Positions 1-10,369 of a DNA stretch of 64,000 nucleotides are shown here, piece after piece. The stretch's first letter is position 1. Each line of letters starts with the position of its first letter. This DNA is from Allantophomopsis cytisporea (lineage: Eukaryota; Ascomycota; Leotiomycetes; Phacidiales; Phacidiaceae): positions 992,001 through 1,056,000 of the forward strand of contig CP103023.1 of assembly GCA_024752435.1 (NCBI GenBank), given 5' to 3'. The notes below the pieces were generated by a model. The model was not told the origin of the DNA. It saw only the letters and a list, made by a program, of their open reading frames with translations, and made no database searches. Position numbers and translations under genes: made by a program.

Positions 1-30
1 CTCTTCTACATAGTCAGCTAAGTATCTCAG

Positions 31-2681
31 TGATTGAGGGAAATGATAAAGCAATTCTCTATACCGGTGATATGCGATCCGAACCAACCTTCATCAATTC
101 TATTCGTCGAAATCCTTTCTTGATTGAATACACTCATCAACAGAAGAGACTTGATTGTATCTACCTGGATACCAGCTTCACTGAAAATACTCTCACTTTT
201 CCACCTAAAGATGAAGGAATTGCAGAGCTCCTGATGAAAATGAAGAAGTATCCATCTGATACTATTTTCCATTTTGCAGCATGGACCTTCGGTTATGAAG
301 AGGTCTGGATGGCCTTGTCTAAAGCTATGAACTCCCAGATCCATGTAGACGACTACAAGCTACGTATCTACAATGCGCTTCGTGGAAATCCAGACAACAC
401 CAGCAAAATTGGACCACCAATAACCCCAGAAGCTTCAACGTTGACCGGATATTCATGTGGAAATTACGACCGACCTGGTTGTCTCACTTCAGACGCGACT
501 GTCAACATACACAGTTGCGAGAAGGCGACCGATTGCCCAGCACTCAAGGATCCAGACGTAGTCTGGATTCATCCCATAATCACTCGTACAAAGAATGGAA
601 CAGAGGTTTCCGAGGCGGGTATTGGTGGCGGTGGTGGTGACTTGGTGCAGAAGTTTGAGGTTGAGCTTGATGACCTAAGAAGTATTGAGCTGCTCTTGGA
701 GTTTCTTGGAGGTGCAGATGATGACACAATTCGAAACTTGAAGAAATTACTTCTGGATGGTTTGAATACTACTCGCCAAACACTTTCTGTAGATGCTACG
801 GGTTTTGATCTTGAAGAGGATGAACTTGATCTCAAGAAGCTTGTGGAAGGTCTTGCTAACTCCATCCAAAACCTCAAGTCTCAAGCCGGAGATGCTGACT
901 CAGCCATCAATGGTACGGAAAAACTACCCAAAGTCATAACCTTCCCATACTCGCGTCACTCTTCCTATGAAGAACTCTGCAATTTTGTCAAGACCTTCGA
1001 GCCCTGGGACATATATCCTTGCACAGTCGATGAGGATGCGTGGCATGAGGATGTTAGTATCGATTCACTATTCGGTTCCTACTGCTACGTCGGAGGCGTT
1101 GTCAAAGGTTTCCGACACGACAAAGTTATGCGAGAGTTGAAGAGAGGAGATGAAGATGCGATGAGTATGAAGAGTGAGACTACTGAGAGATCTGAAATGG
1201 ATTATGATGAATCTCAAAGTATGTTTGAAACCACAATACATGATGACGCAGACAAGAATCCTGTTGAGGATAGTGCTGACACACATAACGTTCACGAGTT
1301 TTGGCGAGATGGCGGTGGTAACCTGCATGTGCGGGACAAAAGCGTACCATCTGGAACCCATATCCATTCGGATGGAGATAGTGTAACACTTCAACAAATC
1401 AAGGATGATCAGATGAGATGGCTGGCAGGAATGACGACCAAAGACGATCAGAACTCTTCAAGACATTCTTCGGCAGATTCTTTGAATGAATCGGGATTTG
1501 CTTTCGACTCAGGATCTTTGAGGACTCGACGTGAGTCTGTTATGGCCGCTTTCCAACGCTCACAAAGCAAACGAAAGCGGGAGATCTGGGATGACGGCTC
1601 AAGCCTCTACAGCTATTTTGAGTATGAAAACGAGAACCTGAATACATCAAGATGGGATACATCACAAGATACTGGTGTGGATACTATAAGTTACTGGGAT
1701 CCTATAGATGAGGTTTATCGTTGCAAGAAGTGCGGCTTCGAAGTGTGGCAACCATATGGGGACTGTCAAGGTTGTGAGACAGAAGGAAATGAAATTTGGA
1801 ATGAGTTTTGGCCTGAAGGAGCACCCTATGTTCCCGAGAAATATCCAGAAATTGTCGGCACTTCGGACATTGATGGTCAAGTCGCTTGCGATATTCATGA
1901 CGCCCTTGTTGATAAATATATGGATAATGACTCCTCGGCTTACGACTCATACGATGAGTGTCCTCGCATTGACGACGAATATGAGGTTGATAGTTTCATT
2001 GACGATTCTAAGTCGGATGCTGCCTCAGAGACTCAATCAGAGCTTTCGCAGCCAGCATCAGACGATTCCCATGCGGAGATCGAAGGTCCAAATTTGGAAG
2101 AACTTTACACTGATCTCTTGATCGACCATCAACTTCTGGTGGATCAGTTTGATACATTACACGAGAACCATCATGAGCTGATTGAAGAATATGGCGAGTT
2201 GCGCAACAACCATGAGTTGCTTCATATGGACTTTGATATGCTCCTTTATGGTGGTCATCACCGTCACACTTCCAGTTCTCCTGACATCTCCGATGTCGAC
2301 GAACCTGAGGATGAACCTGAGGAGGATAATATTCCTTCTGATGATGATGAGTCTCCCTCACCTCCAGATATCGTTGATGTTCAAGTTCAAGACCCACAAC
2401 TTGCCGAAGTGACCGTCGAAAGCCAGAGTCAGAACAATAGCCAGACAGTTGACCAGTTTGAGATTCAGGTGCAGGATTCTATCACAGATGTCATGCCGGA
2501 TTCCGTCAGAGATGTCGTGATGGATGCAGTGATGCAAGCTGTTGGCGAGAGTCAAGCAACGGACATCACAGATGGAATGCTTGAGAGGAGAGCTGAGGGT
2601 TGGGAGAATGCTGAGCGCGGTGCCTGGCCGGGATTGTTGAGCGTGGACGATAATCATACCGAGGAGGAAGCAGAATTGTAA
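31..2681 (+). CDS. Artemis/SNM1-like DNA repair nuclease, 3' part (5' end outside window)
   Basis: The gene enters the window through an intron acceptor (CTCAG ending at base 30), so the first exon(s) and the N-terminal metallo-beta-lactamase motifs are missing. The exon is open for about 883 codons to TAA at 2679-2681. Visible SNM1/Artemis (beta-CASP/DRMBL) features are AILYTGDMRSEP (lactamase motif 4 region), YLDTSF (beta-CASP acidic residue), WTFGYEEVW, and PYSRHSSYEELCNFV (the motif C His and DRMBL region) near residue 310. Family members are zinc-dependent nucleases that open hairpins or act on interstrand crosslinks in the nucleus. The long tail after about residue 380 is acidic and mostly disordered. 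It contains a four-Cys zinc-ribbon-like unit (CKKCGF...CQGC, about residues 565-583) and a predicted coiled coil (LEELYTDLLIDHQLL onward, about residue 690). Family assignment is firm; orthology to Artemis rather than Pso2 is inferred. Confidence 0.85.
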
Positions 2682-4024
2682 TTGCATTTGTGGAGTTCTT
2701 GGAGGATTTGCATGGATTATACCCTTTGCTGAATTTGCTGGTGGCATTGCATCTTAGTGAAATATACCTATTTGCTTTTTGGGCGTGGGAACGGCGTTAC
2801 TGCTTAGCTTATATTGCCTTTTGGCTCATGTATTAAAGATCAATCAAGGGTTCCTTACTTTCTGTGATGAGAAGTTGCTTGTGTTGTCTTGGTGCCTGTA
2901 TCTGTGAAATTTCGGTTTTTAATGCCTGGAGGCCCAACGTCATATGCTATTCCCTGCTACATGTGTGAAGATGCAGAATATAGACAGGTTGTTGAGTTAT
3001 CACCAAATTGCACATGAGTGTCTCCTTAACTCCGAAGCTTTCTTGTAACACAATTTTCGCACTACGAAGATACCTTCAAGATCCACGCAGAACAATCGCG
3101 GATCTACTTCAGGGTATTTTTAGTCGAATAGTTCTACTGACGTATTGTCAAGGATAAGCTGACTGATAACTCTATGTCCCCCTACTGTTAAAATAAATAA
3201 AAAGTCAGTATAGATGCGAAGGTCGAAATCTCGCCGGTCAAGGACTGTCTTGAGCAAACCACCGTTGAGCAAAGGTAGCTGTATTGAACAATGTTGAAAG
3301 ACGACAGCTGGGTTCCTAGAACTTGCAAGAACGCTACCTGCTTCTGAGAGATTTATAAAGATATTGGGGATGCTGCATACCGGAGAATGGTGTACAGATA
3401 TGCCAACTGGGGCGTTGGGTTAACCAATTAAGCTTAAAAATTGTGTGCTTGGATGCCGGCTGTTTGCATTTCGCGGTATGATAAGATAAGGGTAAACTGG
3501 GTTATCAAGCAGAGATACTGATACCCGATTAATACCCTCGTAATATATTAGATGAGGTTGTCCCTCGAACTGATGCTACTCTATTAGTATGTGCAGATGT
3601 ATATAGACCTACAGTGCATGCTGCGGGCCTATCAACCTAGGAACGGAAAGCGTTTTCGGTGACGTGCGGAAGGGTACTACAAGATAATATTGACAAATCG
3701 TATGTATAATTTTGTCCTACTAGCTACGTGTGGACATAAAATGAACAATGGAACAAGAGATAGTGTATAAGGGTGGTTGTATATGTCATCGTCTGCTATC
3801 CATATGAGATCAAATGTACAGTCAATATATGTGAAGTGCTGCTGCCATAACCGAGCACACGACACTCGTAAAATATACAAACTCTTCTCTATGATTTTTT
3901 GATGTATGTGAGAAATAAAACCAAATTCTGCAAACACTTTCCTGTGTAGATCCCCCGCGTCTCGAATCCATCCTGCACCGGTGTTTTTGTCCAAATGCAA
4001 GAGAATCCAAGGGCGTCAAACAAT
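2682..4024. other. Intergenic stretch, no gene seen
   Basis: About 1.3 kb between the nuclease gene and the transporter relic. The reading frames here are short and overlapping and none resembles a known family. Presumably it holds the 3' UTR of the nuclease gene and decayed DNA. Confidence 0.5.
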
Positions 4025-4345
4025 CTATAGAATATAGTAAAGTGTGACTCTTTGTTCCCAGTCCGTCAGATCGGCTGTCATCTCCTCTTCTTCCAAATCA
4101 AGCTCCTGCATTGCCCTTGCTTCTGGGTCAATCTCAACGTTGTACTGTCGATCACGCTTCTTATTTTCAAGCACCAATAGAGTCCGGTAGAGACCTATCA
4201 TTCCAATGGCCAAACACATACAAACAATCTTAGTGGTCTACGTAGTATGATACATAGGAGACTCAGAATCCTTGAATTGTTTGTGGACCGTCAATGTTAA
4301 CGGTGCAGTAGCCTACAAAAAAGATGTGTGGAGCCGCATGAAGAG
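4025..4345 (-). pseudogene. Dal5/allantoate-permease type MFS transporter, C-terminal relic
   Basis: Read on the minus strand, the last 64 codons (4219 down to 4025) end in DLTDWEQRVTLYYIL, the typical DLTD(W/R)E tail of Dal5-family permeases. Upstream in the same frame is DSESPMYHTT, then a TAG at 4238-4240, then TTKIVCMCLAIGM. Further upstream, GYCTVNIDGPQTIQ matches the family's GNIIGPQTF signature but lies in another frame, so a one-base shift separates the parts. The TAG could in principle be an intron acceptor, but the aligned sequence runs straight through it. The preceding 350 bp (to about 4700) gives only broken fragments and no full-length transporter. The family imports allantoate, vitamins or small peptides at the plasma membrane. 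It lies tail-side to a Zn2Cys6 relic and an M20 hydrolase. Confidence 0.6.
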
Positions 4346-4834
4346 TGAGAATAACAGCCTAGAGGATACTTCGAACATCCGCCTTTTGCCGTTCCAACGT
4401 TACAGAAAAAAGTGTTGGGTGAACTCACATTCCGGTTGATAAATCATTTCTAATAGGAAATTTAACAAATCCTTAAGATCCTAGGTAACAAGCGAAGAGA
4501 TGTCCGAAATGTGGTGCTTGAGAGCCAGGAGTACTGCCGCCCAACCAATTGCTACAGTCTCATAAGTCGCTGAGTCTCGCATCAACGTCTTTGATATGCT
4601 CACAGTATCCTCTCTAAATCCACTGATAGAAGTGTAACCCTATATGGTTTTATCCAAGAACTACAGCACGCATGATATTAGCATCAAAGGGAGCAAGCTA
4701 GTCTTTGATTAGGGCTAGGAATCTCGCGATTACTTTAGAATGCTCGCTGCCTATGAACCTTGCGAAGAATGGATTTCTCAACTGTGGCGAAGACAACAGT
4801 CTCCTCAGAATCACCAACAGCTACATCCATTATC

Positions 4835-5468
4835 TCAGGGCTCTTCATGCTTTCGCTTTTCTTCAGGTAATAACGAGGACAACTCAGGGTGTAATGAAAA
4901 GGCGTTTGGATACAGCTGCGTGAACTTGTTATGGTCTTCGACCCCACCACACTGCTCGAAACGGCTGGGCTTTGAGTGCTTACGAATGAAAAACTGATCA
5001 TCAGCTGCCCCTTGAGGCTCCTGGTCTAGGGGTGTATGAAGATGGTTAGGTTGACCGAGAATCCAGACCTCTACAGAGGCTCTCTGCTTCTCTGCATCCT
5101 TGTTTTCGAAAGTATCTTGAGACACGCATTCAACAGAGTCAGCTTCGTCTGGCAACGAGACTGGGAGTGACAGTATTGCTTTTGCTGGGCATGTCATCTT
5201 CTGTTTCAAGCGACCACAGCCCCACCGAAGTCCTCGTAAAGAAGATCGTGGTATTGGCCAAGTGCATTTGGCTCCCAACTGGATGAGCTCCGGAGCACTT
5301 GACCTTCGCACAAATACAGGTAGTGCAGCCGTTCCTGGATTGCCTCTTTGAGCCAGAGATGAGAGGTTTGATTTTGCAGACATGAAGATTGGTCAATGTA
5401 TGAATATGGATGCTATGGATGATCTCGGATAGCAAGAGAATTGATATGATATGGTATGTATTTATCAC
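4835..5468 (-). pseudogene. Zn2Cys6 transcription factor relic
   Basis: On the minus strand one frame gives SKRQSRNGCTTCICAKVKCSG around 5350-5290, matching the first half of a fungal Zn2Cys6 cluster (GC.TC...KVKC). The matching second half, IQLGAKCTWP, continues in a different frame, and the middle C-x2-C of the cluster is absent. The following polar stretch (to about 4835) has no recognisable fungal_TF_MHR domain. A normal regulator would be 500-900 residues with six cluster cysteines in one frame or joined by a proper intron. I found no donor/acceptor pair that repairs this. The relic sits between the transporter relic and an M20 hydrolase gene, a typical place for a pathway regulator. Confidence 0.55.
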
Positions 5469-5871
5469 CTAGGAGCCCGACCGCCGAGCAATAAATTGAA
5501 ACCAAGCGGACTTATCGGAGGGAAGCCTACCAGTCGATAAAGATAACGACGTGACGTGCACTCTATTGACTTGGATGCACATGGGGTTTTATGCGACAGG
5601 GAACAGTTGATAATCCCACGTAGCTATTTTACACCCAGATTAGATTAGATCGGCTAAAGTGAACTCCGAGCTTGGGTATCCTTACAACGTTACAACACAC
5701 AAGGGGTCCTGGTTGATATATCCGTCAATACTAATACGTTGCCAAGACTGATGGTTGATTTACACGCAAATGTACGCGATATACGATCTGTGATATGCGA
5801 TATGCGATTCATAGCAAAGCAAAGACACTTGCTATTGGGATAAGTGGGATGCATACTATGGAACCGATGGA

Positions 5872-5880
5872 GTATATAAT
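5872..5880 (+). promoter_or_regulatory. TATA-like box upstream of the M20 hydrolase gene
   Basis: GTATATAAT lies about 90 bp before the ATG at 5965, a usual spacing for a fungal TATA element. Assigned by position and sequence only. Confidence 0.4.
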
Positions 5881-5964
5881 TCTGTCCGAGACAGCTTTTC
5901 TCATTCCCATCCAAATGCCCACAGACGAACTACCTACGTCTCAGCTCTTCCCCGCAAATCAAAC

Positions 5965-7359
5965 ATGACCGCCTTCACCAAAGAAATTGCTGATAACATC
6001 ATCAGTGATGTCATTGCACGACACAAGGACGACCTGAAGGCTCTCAGCGATCACGTAAGTGCAGGATCAGTCTTCACTGCGCGGCAAATCCAATGTTCAT
6101 GAACTAACTGATAGTGCCTGCAGGTCCACGCCAATCCCGAGCTCAATTTTGAAGAACACATTGCTCATGATACAAATGTTTCATTGCTGAAGAAACTTGG
6201 ATTCAAAGTCACTCCTCATGCATACGAAATTGCTACAGCTTTTGAGGCCGAGTTTGGCAGTGGTGGTCGACTAGTCATCTTCAACGCTGAGTACGACGCT
6301 CTTCCTGAGATCGGCCATGCCTGTGGTCACAACCTCATTGACGCAACCTCGTTCGGAGGCTTTCTCGCCGTCGCCGAACTGCTCGCCCAAACCAATGTTC
6401 CAGGTCGTGTGCGTCTCCTTGGAACTCCAGCTGAAGAGGGCGGTGGTGGTAAAGTTGCCCTCCTCAACAAAGGCGCCTTCAAGGGCGCCGACGCCTGCTT
6501 GATGGCGCATCCTGCGCCTCTGAATCAGCCATTCCTCGAAGGCAAGAAGTCAAATGGCTATGCGCCTCACGTTGCTATTAGTAGCTTCACTATAGCCTTT
6601 GAGGGAAGCACCGCACATGCAGCTGCAGCACCATGGGAAGGTATTAACGCACTTGATGCCGTTGTCCTTGGATATAATGGTGTGAGTATGCTTCGTCAGC
6701 AAATTCCACCGGGGCAGCGAGTACACGGCATCATTACAGAAAGCGGCACGAGATCAAACATCATCCCAGCCAATGCTGGCCTCAGCTATGCTGTACGGGC
6801 ACGCACCATTGCCGATGTTAGAGCTCTCAAGCAACGTGTTTTGAACTGCTTCATTGGAGCTGCAAAAGCTACCGGTTGCAAGATCAAGATCACTGAGGGT
6901 TCTTCATACTCTGATATGCGTCCCAACAAAAGGTTGTCGCATTTATACGCCGAGGAAATGGCCAAGTTTGATTACGATGTTCTCTGCAACACAGTTGATC
7001 AGGAACCAACGGCGGGAGCTACTGATCAAGGAAATGTCAGCTATGTTGTCCCATCTATCCACCCAGTCTATGGTATTCCAGCTCCACTTGGTAGCGGCAA
7101 TCACACGGTTGGCTTCACAGCAGCTGCTGCAACAGCTGAGGCATTTGAGACATCCCTCCTCAACGCGAAAGGGTTAGCATCTTGCGCTTGGCGCATGCTC
7201 ACTGACGACGAATTGGCCGCAACAGTTAAGAAGGAATTCGACGATGATAAGTCGGAGAGAGTAGCAAGTGGCGCAGCTGAGGGTGAGGATCAGATGGTCT
7301 ATGGAGTGGGGAATGGACAGCAGCTCTTTGGTGCTACATGCAGTTGCGGGCATAAATAA
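5965..7359 (+). CDS. M20-family amidohydrolase/peptidase
   Basis: Two exons, 5965-6054 and 6124-7359, joined by a 69 bp intron (GTAAGT ... CTAACTGATAGTGCCTGCAG), give 441 residues. The M20 metallohydrolase features are VHANPELNFEEH near residue 31, YDALPEIGHACGHN around residue 90 (metal-binding region), GTPAEEGGGGK about residue 133, and LMAHPAP about residue 155. A dimerisation-type insert follows and the fold closes with GSGNHTVGFT near residue 360. Relatives are zinc or manganese enzymes that remove amino acids or acyl groups from amides, such as aminoacylases and M20D/PM20D2-like dipeptidases; the exact substrate cannot be told. There is no signal peptide, so it is probably cytosolic. 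The ATG is the first in frame after a TATA-like box and exon phase fits. Unlike its neighbours it shows no damage. Confidence 0.9.
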
Positions 7360-8776
7360 CGCTCACACAAAATTACGTAAAACAAATGCGAATACATTAT
7401 TTTCCATGCATCAACCACTTCATTGATATGCTCTGACTTGGCACGTACGCATAATCGGGAAAGAGAAATTCTGAAAATCCCTGAGTGTCCACCATGAATG
7501 TCATTTTCTATGCAATATCTCAAAGATGGAAGTGCTCGTTCAGCTCTATACATACAGAATATAGTAATCATTAGCTGCTGTTTTGTTTCCAAGGCGAACA
7601 AAACAGAGCATGCAATCTGTGTCACAGCCCTGTATGAACTGTCTTTTCTTACAAACCAAATCCTCCACATCATGTTCAAGTCCAAAGTACTTGTGCTTCA
7701 GTCCTCGATGTTCCTACTTGTCAACATCTATGTCTCATGTTGTGGGGTGAGGAGGGGAGATCCAACGTTGCTAGTTTTATCAAGTTGATATTGATACCCG
7801 ACGACCAGAGCTCTGATCCTCGGCTGATCCCTCCTTACCATCATTGTGGAAATTCATAGAACACTTCTCGGAACTAGTCCTTCTCTCCACAAACTCCGGG
7901 GAGAAAACACAATTCTACGTATGGTTATTGAGGGTATGATACCCCACTCCTCAACCGTAAAGACCCTTGAGAAACGTCGGAATAAAATTATGCCAAGCGT
8001 TGAATCTGCACTAATGCACAAATCATAAACTAACAGGGTCAGGGATATCACTACAGGAACATTCAAGCTGATTGGAACAGAAGTGAATGCTAGACTGACT
8101 ATCTTATGACGTATGATAAGCAGGTCACATGGCGCCAGGTTAAAAGTAACACTTTACATGCACGTGATACTGTATACCACCTATTATTGCAACACGGAGA
8201 ATTGGGTAGTTGTCAAAAAATCTCCTTTAACCCTGAACGAGATACACTAGGCCACGTGTAACTTATCAACCCTTGTGATGGCATGGGCTATCGTACTTAT
8301 CGATATTTCTTATCTCTGTTGAGAATAGCCGAAACTGTCATCTACATATTCGAGCAGAGGTCTTTTATGGGTACACGATTATGGACCGATGATAACAAAG
8401 CTAGATACTGTACCTACATGAATGAAACGTTCGGAATTTAGATTGATTTGCGCCTCGCAATTACATAACACTTTGATAACGAGTAACCTGAGATTGAAAT
8501 GCAATATACAAATCATCCACAGCTCGGTAGGTAGTAGCCGTTGAATCTAAGTAACTCCAGAATGAACCATATCTTCATAGCAATTTGGAAAGGTGTATAT
8601 GGTCTGAAGAGGATTGGAGTTGTTGTAAGCTTCTCTAGCTTCTTCCTTTCTCTTCATACTGAATGCACAACACTTTCCTTTCTCGTGCATGAAGTTTTAC
8701 TATTTCCGCTCGGATATCAGACCTTGAGCAGTATCGTCACTTTTCAACTTTTTCTCGACCTATTGTATCACCAGAT
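7360..8776. other. Intergenic stretch, no gene seen
   Basis: Only short frames on both strands between the M20 gene and the AKR7 relic; none shows a known domain or believable splice structure. Confidence 0.5.
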
Positions 8777-9839
8777 ATGACTGTTACGCTAAGAACCAGC
8801 TCGAAGCTCCTCTTCGGTTCCATGAGTTTGGGCAAGCCAAGTATGTTTCGCTGCTGAGCCAAATTGACTCCCTTACACATGGTCAGATCCTTATGGCTCT
8901 CAGGTACATAGTGTCGAAGAAGCCGGCAATATTTTCAATGCTTTCCAGGCTCATGGCCACAATTAACTTGACACAGCATGTAGCTTTGGAGAGGTATCAT
9001 AAGAAAAGGCATTGGCGCAGCTTGACTGGCAAAAAGGTGGCATTATCATGCGTACAAAGCTCTATCAAGATGCTGTACTATTCCCAATGACCGAAGCCGA
9101 AAAGACTTCGGGCGAGTAATACACTGACACCTCGGTAATGTGCGCAGAAGTCTCATGAAGAGTCTCAAGACTGAAGACGGAATAGGTCGACATATTCTAC
9201 CTTCGCGGCCTTGGCAAGACAATACCCTTTGAAGAAACACCCGGCGAAGTGAACAAGCTCTACCAGAAGTTTATTTTTAATCGAATCGGTACCAGCAACT
9301 ACCAGTCCTAGAAGATTGCAAAGATTCATGAAATATGGATTCAGAGTGGCTGGAATCAGCCATCATTTTACCAAAGAACCTACCATGCGTTACAGTGAAG
9401 TATCAAGGCCGAACTCTTTCCCCACCCCCGCAAACATAGAATCGCCCTCAACACGTTTCAGCCTCTCTCAGGTGGCCTTTTGACTGGCCGACACCAACGA
9501 TCAAAAAGACTTCGAGCAATGCTCAAGATATCGATCCAAACATCAAGCATACTGTGACAGGAGGAGATCTCCATAGAGGACGTTATTGGAATGACCATTA
9601 TCTTGATGCACTGGACGTCATCCAAGCTGCTGGTAATCCACAATGTCTCACGCTCGGAAAAGCGTACTTCGTTGGATGTCGCACCGTGCTGTTCTGGATG
9701 GGAGATTGGGTGATCCTATTATTGCTGGAGCTAGCAAAAGTCAGCATTTGAACAGAAATCTTGCTGATCTCGAGAGAGCCTATTGCCGTAAGACGTTGTT
9801 GCAGCTCTTGAGAAGGCCTGGTTGATAACTAGGCCTTGA
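8777..9839 (+). pseudogene. AKR7-type aldo-keto reductase pseudogene
   Basis: The start ATG (8777) is followed by LLFGSMSLGKP, the usual AKR7/aflatoxin-aldehyde-reductase N-terminus. Later pieces lie in several frames: EVNKLYQK and IGTSNYQS (normally followed by a Trp), QPLSGGLLTGRHQR, GGDLHRGRYWNDHYLDALDV, GASKSQHLN, NLADLE and VVAALEKAW near the end. Within one frame TAG stands at 9309-9311 where the family has Trp after SNYQS, and TGA at 9396-9398 after HALQ. Several base insertions or deletions shift the frame, and the catalytic Tyr/Lys/His region (about 8890-9200) is barely recognisable. The visible stops are explained by G:C to A:T changes. The intact family reduces aldehydes with NADPH in the cytosol. 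No functional product is possible from this copy. Confidence 0.85.
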
Positions 9840-10369
9840 GTTCATATATATTGACATTAGATATCATCGTACGACTATCATATTTGTAAATTCAATGTAT
9901 ATTGATAGATTGAGAAACAGATGCGCTGTCTATTTAGTTCATTTAAAACAGAGGATCAAAGACATTAATAATGTCAGAATACATGAAAACATACATATCA
10001 CAGATAGTCTCTATCATGGTAGTACATATATTCTCCTGATATACCATGTATAGTTATTTTGAATCGATAGTAATCTAGAATTAATATATGCTACTTTCTC
10101 TCTTGCTTTACATATCGAACACACCAGCTCCATATACAGTCCATAGGTCGCCATCAAACATGTTTTCAGCTCTGCTAGCATGATAACGTCGCTCGATGAA
10201 AGCACTATGCAAGCACCTCCCACACATAAAGCCGCAGAGATATTCAGCAAGAATAAAAGAACAGTAGACATCCCCACTTTGTTCGTATGCAAGACATTGT
10301 GTCTAAATTTACACTCATCTCAATGCTACAATTTACAAAAGTAATTCCACTTACACATTTATACTAAAT
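9840..10369. other. Intergenic AT-rich stretch
   Basis: Separates the AKR7 relic from the 3' end of the channel gene. No gene seen. Confidence 0.5.
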
